Shown piece by piece: positions 5,741-9,865 of a stretch of DNA of 9,865 nucleotides (within the stretch, counting starts at the first letter, position 1; every line of letters starts with the position of its first letter). Source of the DNA: Kiritimatiellia bacterium (GTDB lineage: Bacteria > Verrucomicrobiota > Kiritimatiellia > RFP12 > UBA1067); contig JAEDMC010000116.1 in NCBI GenBank assembly GCA_016303225.1, positions 1 through 9,865 of the forward strand, read 5' to 3'. The translations under genes were made by a program, and so were the position numbers. The notes below the pieces were generated by a model. It saw only the letters and a program-made list of their open reading frames with translations, made no database searches and had not been told where the DNA came from.

Positions 5741-7471
5741 TCACGCCTCAGGCCACAGTTCATGCGCCAGTTCGCGCAGTTTGTACTTCTGGATCTTCTG
5801 GCTAGCCGTCATCGGGAAGATGTCCAAGAAGTGGACATACTTCGGAATCTTGAACCAGCTGATCTTGTCCTTGCAGAAGACGGCGACGTCATGCTCCGAG
5901 ATCTCGGAACCGTCCGAGCGGATGATGAAAGCCGCCGGCTGCTCGCCGTATTTCTTCGAGGGGCAGCCGACGACCGCCACGTCCTTGATGCCCGGCATGG
6001 TGCCAAGGAAATCCTCAACCTCCTTCGGAGAGATGTTCTCGCCGCCACGGATGATGAGGTCCTTGAGACGACCGGTGATGTAGTAGTAGCCGTCCGTATC
6101 CATCCTGCCAATGTCACCGGAGTGGAGCCAGCCGTTTGCGTCGATACACTTCGCCGTCTGCTCGGGCATCTTATAGTAGCCCTTCATCGTGTTGAAGCCG
6201 CGGCAGCAGATCTCGCCATCCGTCCCAACTGGAGCGATCTCGCCAGACTCTGGATCGATGATCGCGACCTCCACGCCTGGGAGCGCCTGTCCGATCGTCT
6301 GGCACTTGCGTTCGAGCGAGGTCTCGAAGTAGCGCGTCATCGTCATCACCGGTCCCGATTCCGTCAGTCCGTACGGGTTCGTGATCTCACGCATGAACAT
6401 CTTGTCGTTCGCCTGTTGCATGCGATGGGTCGGGCAGGCTGAACCGGACATGATTCCGGTGCGAAGCGAGCGGAAGTCAAACCGCGAGAAGAGCGGATGG
6501 TCGAGCATCGCAATGTACATCGTCGGAACGCCGTATGTAGCCGTGCATTTCTCCTTCTCGATCGACGTCATCACCTGCACGGGATCGAACTTCTCCAGGA
6601 AGACCATCGTCGCGCCATGGTTGACGCAGCTCATCACGCCGAGTACGCAACCGAAACAGTGGAAAAGCGGCACGGGAATGCACACGCGGTCGCGGCAGGT
6701 GAGGTTCTGGCACGCGCCGATCCAGAAGCCATCGTTGCCGATGTTGCGGTGCGTCAGCTGCACGCCCTTCGGGAAGCCCGTCGTTCCGCTCGTGTACTGC
6801 ATGTTGACGACGTCGTTGACATCCACCGTCGACTGCCGCGCAAGGTAGTCGGCGTCACTCGTCTCGCACGCAAGCGACTTCACCTCGTTGAGCGAATACA
6901 TGCCGCGGTGCTTTTCGCCGCCGAGAAAGAACACGCGCTTCAGGTGCGGATACTTCGCGCTCTTGAGCGCACCGCGCGGACACGTCTTCAGCTCCGGCAC
7001 GAGCTCGTTTATCACCTGCACGTAGTCACAGTCGCGGAACCCGTTGATGACAAAGAGGTTCTCCGCCTCTGACTGTCCGAGCGCGAAGTCCATCTCGTGC
7101 GACTTGTAATTGGTGTTGAGCGGCAGCAGAATAGCCCCGATCTTGGCCGTCGCGAACATGAGCACCACCCAGTGAGGCACGTTCGTCGCCCAGAGCGCGA
7201 CCTTCTCGCCGCGCTTGACGCCGAGCGCCATCAGGCCCTTAGCAACGAGGTCGACCTCCTCGCCAAACTCGTACCACGTGAGCCGATAGTCACGGTCGGC
7301 ATAGACGACCGCGTCATTCTCGCCACAACGTGCGATCGTCTGGTCTAGGAGCTGACCGAGCGTATATTCGCGCGTCACCGGCAGGTTGTGCCAGGGCACA
7401 CCCGTCGAGACCGACTGCATGAACGGCGGCTTCGACGGCGCCGAACCGAACGAATCTGTCAACTTAAACAT
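5741..7471 (-). CDS. AMP-forming acyl-CoA ligase
   Basis: Acyl-adenylate-forming enzyme that activates a carboxylic (probably fatty) acid with ATP and joins it to CoA. The 576-residue product has the full ANL-family motif set: P-loop YTSGTTGFPKG at 226-236, YGLTES at 367-372, SGD at 451-453, GRLKDLIIRGGENI at 467-480 at the domain hinge, and the C-terminal catalytic lysine K559 in ASQKIQKYKLRE. The residue before K559 is Gln where most relatives have Gly (TGKIxK). Overall it resembles medium- or long-chain FadD/ACSF2-like ligases, but chain length is not readable from sequence. No signal peptide or membrane segment is seen. AAAGGAG lies 6 bases before the ATG. It follows pta by 25 bp and is the last gene of the kinase-Pta-ligase unit, so it may feed acids released or taken up into the same CoA pool. 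Confidence 0.92.
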   Translation of the reverse strand: MFKLTDSFGSAPSKPPFMQSVSTGVPWHNLPVTREYTLGQLLDQTIARCGENDAVVYADRDYRLTWYEFGEEVDLVAKGLMALGVKRGEKVALWATNVPHWVVLMFATAKIGAILLPLNTNYKSHEMDFALGQSEAENLFVINGFRDCDYVQVINELVPELKTCPRGALKSAKYPHLKRVFFLGGEKHRGMYSLNEVKSLACETSDADYLARQSTVDVNDVVNMQYTSGTTGFPKGVQLTHRNIGNDGFWIGACQNLTCRDRVCIPVPLFHCFGCVLGVMSCVNHGATMVFLEKFDPVQVMTSIEKEKCTATYGVPTMYIAMLDHPLFSRFDFRSLRTGIMSGSACPTHRMQQANDKMFMREITNPYGLTESGPVMTMTRYFETSLERKCQTIGQALPGVEVAIIDPESGEIAPVGTDGEICCRGFNTMKGYYKMPEQTAKCIDANGWLHSGDIGRMDTDGYYYITGRLKDLIIRGGENISPKEVEDFLGTMPGIKDVAVVGCPSKKYGEQPAAFIIRSDGSEISEHDVAVFCKDKISWFKIPKYVHFLDIFPMTASQKIQKYKLRELAHELWPEA

Positions 7472-7496
7472 TTTTCACTCCTTTATCTAATCCAAC

Positions 7497-8426
7497 TTAA
7501 ATCTGCGCCTGAACCGCCGTCATGGCGATCGTATTGACGATGTCATCGACCGAACAGCCGCGCGAAAGATCATTACACGGCCTTGCCAATCCCTGCAAAA
7601 CGGCAAAGCAGTTAGCTCCACCGAGGCGCTGCGTGATCTTGTAGCCGATGTTCCCTGCCTGCAGGTCAGGGAAAACAAGCACGTTCGCCCGCCCTGCGAC
7701 CGGGCTCTCCGGCGCCTTCTGGGCGGCTACGGACGGCACCAGCGCCGCATCCAGCTGAAGTTCGCCATCGATCAGCGTCTCCGGCGCCAGCTGACGCGCG
7801 AGCGCCGTCGCCTCCTGAACCTTCGTGACCAGCTCGTGGCTGGCGCTACCCTTCGTCGAGAATGACAGCAGGGCGACACGCGGTTCCGCAATGCCGCAGA
7901 GCGTTTGCGCCGTCTCGGCCGCCGAAACCGCGATGTGCGCAAGCTCCTCGGCATCGGGACAGGGATTGACCACGCAGTCGGCATAGACGAGCAGCCCGTT
8001 CTCACCCACGGATGCGTTAGGCAACTCCATCAGGAAACTGGACGATACGAGCTTCATTCCGGGCTTCGTCTTGATGATCTGAAGCGCAGGCCGGAGCATG
8101 TCGCCAGTCGAGTGCACGGCACCGGAGACAAGTCCGTCCGCATCGCCCGCCTTGACCATCATCATGCCGTAGTACATCGGATCTCCGACCAGCTTGGCCG
8201 CGCCTTCGCGCGACAGCCCCTTCACCTTGCGCAACTCGTAGAGCGCCTCGGCATAGGCCTCGGCTTTCTCCTTCATGATGTCAGGCGTCAGCAAAACCGG
8301 CTCGGCCAGTCCCTCGCGCCGCACGATTTCCGCCGCCGCGACCGTCCGCGGCTCATCGCCTTCCGGCAGCACGATCGTCGTGCGCCGCTGCCGCGCCTTC
8401 GCGCGGATCTTATCCACCAGACTCAT
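7497..8426 (-). CDS. pta: Phosphate acetyltransferase, short form
   Basis: Interconverts acyl-CoA plus phosphate with acyl phosphate plus CoA (acetyl by family assignment). The 309-residue product shows the PTA catalytic-domain signatures: VLPEGDEPRT at 19-28, VSGAVHSTGDMLRPALQI at 100-117, STKGSA at 190-195, DGELQLDAA at 220-228, KAPESPVAGRANVLVFPDL at 237-255, and DLSRGCS at 286-292. DLSRGCS is typical of Pta and is lacking in phosphate butyryltransferases. About 20-25 residues normally lying between the VLLxG strand and the YELRKxKG helix are missing near residues 46-55, so it is shorter than the usual 320-335. It overlaps the upstream kinase gene by ATGA and has a strong AGGAGG 7 bases before the ATG. 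Pairing with a butyrate-type kinase leaves the real acyl substrate open. Confidence 0.92.
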   Translation of the reverse strand: MSLVDKIRAKARQRRTTIVLPEGDEPRTVAAAEIVRREGLAEPVLLTPDIMKEKAEAYAEALYELRKVKGLSREGAAKLVGDPMYYGMMMVKAGDADGLVSGAVHSTGDMLRPALQIIKTKPGMKLVSSSFLMELPNASVGENGLLVYADCVVNPCPDAEELAHIAVSAAETAQTLCGIAEPRVALLSFSTKGSASHELVTKVQEATALARQLAPETLIDGELQLDAALVPSVAAQKAPESPVAGRANVLVFPDLQAGNIGYKITQRLGGANCFAVLQGLARPCNDLSRGCSVDDIVNTIAMTAVQAQI

Positions 8427-9523
8427 AACCCGACCTCCTGAAATCCGTTCCAGACGTTCTTGCCCGTGTAACGACGCGGCACGATCTCACCGCGAAGCGC
8501 TTTCAGTGCCGGCAGCGCCATCGCCTCCTGCTCCATCTCGCCGGGATACACCGCGATGGGCGCGATGAATCCGCAGCGCATCCGAACGCCGTCAATGACA
8601 TCGGCAAAACGCATGAACCCGCCCGTCAGCAGAATCGCGTCGACCTTGCCGCAGAGAACGGCGCTCATCTCCCCGACCATCTTGCAGACCTGATAGATCA
8701 TCGTCTGCCAGACGAGCGTCGCCCGCCGATCGCCCGCATCGACGAGCGCATGCACGGTGTCGGCGTTCGACGTGCCCATCAAGTCGACGAAGCCGCCGGC
8801 ACGCGAACACTTTAAACGAACTTCCCCAACCGAATGCCGCTCGATGTAGTCCAGGAGCTGCAAGACCGGCACGGAGCCGATGCGCGTCGGCGTGAAGGCC
8901 CCTTCGCCGTCCGCACCCATGTTGCCGTCCACCATCCGCCCATGGTCGTGCGCACCGACCGTGATGCCGCCGTCGACATGCGCCACGATGAAATTGCAGT
9001 CCTCGTAACGACGGCCGAGCTTTGTCGCGTGGAACTCGGCGACGGCCTTTTGGTTGAGGACGTGCGAATGGCCAGTCCGGTAGACGCCCTTGATGCCGGT
9101 GAGACGGGCAAGTTCGCAATACTCGTCCACGTTCGTCGGGTTGAGCGTGAAGGCAGGCTTTTTCCCCTCTTCGGAAAGCTTCCACGCGAGCATCACCCCA
9201 AGTTTGGACGGATGTTCCGACCCGCCGACACCGACGACCGTATCGTCATAGAGCTTTCGGTCGATGACGGTAAGGCCGCCCGGCTGGGTACAGGCGCTGC
9301 CGCCGCGTCCGACGAAGGCATCCACCGACGCCAACTCGACGCCTTCGTCCTTCAGCGCCGTGCGAATCACTTCTTCGCGAAACGGCAGCTGGTCGTTCAC
9401 ATGTGCAAACGCCAACAAGACCGCCGCCTCATGAAAGAGGTTCTTTTTAAACACAACCTTCTCGTCATCGAAAAGACTGACCTTCGTCGATGTCGAACCG
9501 GGATTAATCACCAGTATCTTCAT
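8423..9523 (-). CDS. buk: Butyrate kinase family acyl kinase, divergent
   Basis: ASKHA-fold kinase that interconverts acyl phosphate plus ADP with carboxylate plus ATP, normally the last, ATP-yielding step of fermentation. The 366-residue product begins MKILVINPGSTSTKVSLFDDE, the family's phosphate loop. It continues with VGRGG at 71-75, LNQKAVAEF at 156-164, AHVDGGITVGAH at 181-192, GADGEGAFTPTRIGSVP at 203-219, ILLTGGF at 297-303, and IAPIAVYPGEMEQEA at 320-334. Length is normal. Two regions depart from typical butyrate kinases. HxGGG is HVDGG here (Asp184 for Gly), and the usual RISIFHALNQKA is changed to YRTGHSHVLNQKA. Substrate could be butyrate, a branched-chain acid or another short acid. 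GGAG lies 11 bases before the ATG. It is the first gene of the operon, behind a promoter, a small ORF and a hairpin. Family is secure; exact specificity is not. Confidence 0.88.
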   Translation of the reverse strand: MKILVINPGSTSTKVSLFDDEKVVFKKNLFHEAAVLLAFAHVNDQLPFREEVIRTALKDEGVELASVDAFVGRGGSACTQPGGLTVIDRKLYDDTVVGVGGSEHPSKLGVMLAWKLSEEGKKPAFTLNPTNVDEYCELARLTGIKGVYRTGHSHVLNQKAVAEFHATKLGRRYEDCNFIVAHVDGGITVGAHDHGRMVDGNMGADGEGAFTPTRIGSVPVLQLLDYIERHSVGEVRLKCSRAGGFVDLMGTSNADTVHALVDAGDRRATLVWQTMIYQVCKMVGEMSAVLCGKVDAILLTGGFMRFADVIDGVRMRCGFIAPIAVYPGEMEQEAMALPALKALRGEIVPRRYTGKNVWNGFQEVGL

Positions 9524-9552
9524 TTTACAGCTCGCTCCGTTGCTTCCTTTTC

Positions 9553-9589
9553 AAAATGTAAACGGCCCCGCTTCTTCTTGCGGGGCCGT
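9553..9589 (-). terminator. GC-rich hairpin with weak U tract before buk
   Basis: Perfect 10-bp stem, ACGGCCCCGC (5' arm, 9580-9589) and GCGGGGCCGT (9562-9571), around the 8-base loop AAGAAGAA as read on the minus strand. It is followed by UUACAUUUUGA. This is a plausible intrinsic terminator on the minus strand, although the U tract is broken by ACA. On the plus strand the stem is not followed by T residues. It lies 38 bases ahead of the buk start and no promoter is visible between them, so buk transcripts must read through it. Confidence 0.7.
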
Positions 9590-9653
9590 CATTCACGTTT
9601 CATTCCCTTGACACAGTCAAGCGACCCCGCAGCGCGCAGCCGCAAGAAGAAGC
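9570..9653 (-). promoter_or_regulatory. Putative attenuator: antiterminator pairings
   Basis: On the transcript, GCUUCUUCUUGCGG (9640-9653) is perfectly complementary over 14 bases to the end of the 5' arm, the loop and the start of the 3' arm of the terminator hairpin (9570-9583). Separately, UGCGGGGUCG (9622-9631) can pair over 10 bases, with one G-U, with the terminator's 5' arm and first loop base (9579-9588). A 6-bp hairpin, CUUGAC-UGU-GUCAAG (9607-9621), lies between and includes the stop codon of the small ORF. These mutually exclusive pairings are what a translational attenuator needs. The complementarity is seen directly; the regulatory role is inferred. A small RNA is the main alternative. 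Confidence 0.45.
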
Positions 9654-9682
9654 CCAAGGACGATAAGGACAAAATTGTTCAT
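9617..9682 (-). CDS. Possible 21-residue leader peptide
   Basis: ATG to TGA reading frame of 21 codons, beginning MNNFVLIVLG, with a Leu-Leu-Leu core and ending ARCGVA. It has five Leu, three Val, one Ile and five Ala. It starts about 19 bases after the predicted transcription start and ends upstream of the hairpin before buk. Position and composition fit a branched-chain amino acid leader peptide of an attenuator. The three consecutive CUU codons fall within the segment that can pair with the terminator. Only a weak AGG, 12 bases upstream, could serve as ribosome binding site. It might instead be a tiny hydrophobic or lipoprotein-like peptide (LAAARC is loosely lipobox-like), or chance. Translation is not shown by sequence. 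Confidence 0.4.
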   Translation of the reverse strand: MNNFVLIVLGLLLAAARCGVA

Positions 9683-9707
9683 CTTTTGCACTGACCTATT
9701 GTCGCGA

Positions 9708-9737
9708 AGTATATCAAATCCCGATGGCGATTGTCAA
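9708..9737 (-). promoter_or_regulatory. Sigma70-type promoter for leader and buk operon
   Basis: On the minus strand a perfect -35 TTGACA (9732-9737) is separated by 18 bases from TATACT (9708-9713), one mismatch from the consensus -10. Transcription would start near 9701, about 180 bases ahead of buk. It is the best promoter in the window and faces the kinase-Pta-ligase genes. Confidence 0.75.
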
Positions 9738-9815
9738 CTGTACGAGTTGCTTATTTCATTTTCAATCTCGCCACACACTGCCAAAGGCAGACTTAAACAT
9801 CTCTGAGCCCTCCTT

Positions 9816-9863
9816 GTGCCCTCTCTGTGGCTAATCAATTATGTTTTGCCACAAAGGGGGCAC
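9816..9863. repeat. Imperfect inverted repeat at window edge
   Basis: Arms GTGCCCTCTCTGTGGC (9816-9831) and GCCACAAAGGGGGCAC (9848-9863) pair over 16 bases with two mismatches around an AT-rich 16-base loop. The arms are built from CCACA/GGCACA-like units, and the left flank continues with another TCCTTGTGCCC-like unit. No gene is visible from 9738 to the edge. The tract may continue outside the window. It could be part of an intergenic repeat family. Confidence 0.65.
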
Positions 9864-9865
9864 AG

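Noticed and set aside
9525..9596. 23-codon GTG frame spanning the hairpin and ending just before buk, with AAGGG 8 bases upstream
   Set aside because: Composition and location look like chance; it would need translation through a strong hairpin. Worth remembering only if ribosome data show it.
9608..9613. Plus-strand TTGACA as a -35 element
   Set aside because: No -10-like hexamer at 16-18 bases and no plus-strand gene downstream; it is part of the small hairpin in the leader.
8834..9694. 286-codon plus-strand frame across the kinase gene and its leader
   Set aside because: Antisense to a clear butyrate-kinase family gene, with no family motif or ribosome binding site of its own.
9778..9790. 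Small hairpin CTGCC-AAA-GGCAG as a terminator
   Set aside because: Five-base stem with no U tract on either strand.

Overview
This window is a tightly packed, GC-rich stretch of bacterial chromosome in which every credible gene lies on the minus strand, so the map reads from right to left. The organism cannot be named from this sequence alone. A fermentative anaerobe is suggested by the butyrate kinase / phosphate acetyltransferase pair. The short degenerate repeats scattered between and inside genes recall, from memory only, uncultured gut or rumen lineages of the PVC group (Kiritimatiellota, Lentisphaerota, Verrucomicrobiota). That placement is a weak inference.

Right end (9524-9865): no large gene. 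It holds an imperfect inverted repeat at the very edge, a good sigma70-type promoter (TTGACA, 18-base spacer, TATACT), a 21-codon ORF rich in Leu, Val, Ile and Ala, and a perfect 10-bp GC-rich hairpin with a weak U tract just before the first enzyme gene. A 14-base stretch of the small ORF, including its CUU CUU CUU leucine codons, is perfectly complementary to the loop and inner stem of that hairpin. A second 10-base stretch can pair with the hairpin's 5' arm. This has the layout of a transcription attenuator, or alternatively of a small RNA with its own terminator.

Enzyme operon (5741-9523): a butyrate-kinase family acyl kinase (buk-like), a short phosphate acetyltransferase (pta) overlapping it by 4 bp, and an AMP-forming acyl-CoA ligase 25 bp further on. 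Together they interconvert carboxylic acid, acyl phosphate and acyl-CoA. The kinase and the phosphotransacetylase both differ from their family norms.

Housekeeping block (5-5644): a PIG-L/LmbE-type deacetylase, coaD (CoA synthesis), a DUF177/YceD protein, rpmF (L32), plsX (acyl phosphate for phospholipid synthesis) and leuS. YceD-rpmF-plsX is a widely conserved order. Spacings are -4 to about 65 bp, consistent with co-transcription from the roughly 96-bp gap at 5645-5740.

A recurring oddity is short, degenerate tandem or palindromic tracts with units of about 6-9 bases. Three lie in frame inside leuS, one fills the coaD leader where a ribosome binding site is expected, one overlaps the end of the DUF177 gene, and one duplicates the ribosome binding site of the PIG-L gene.
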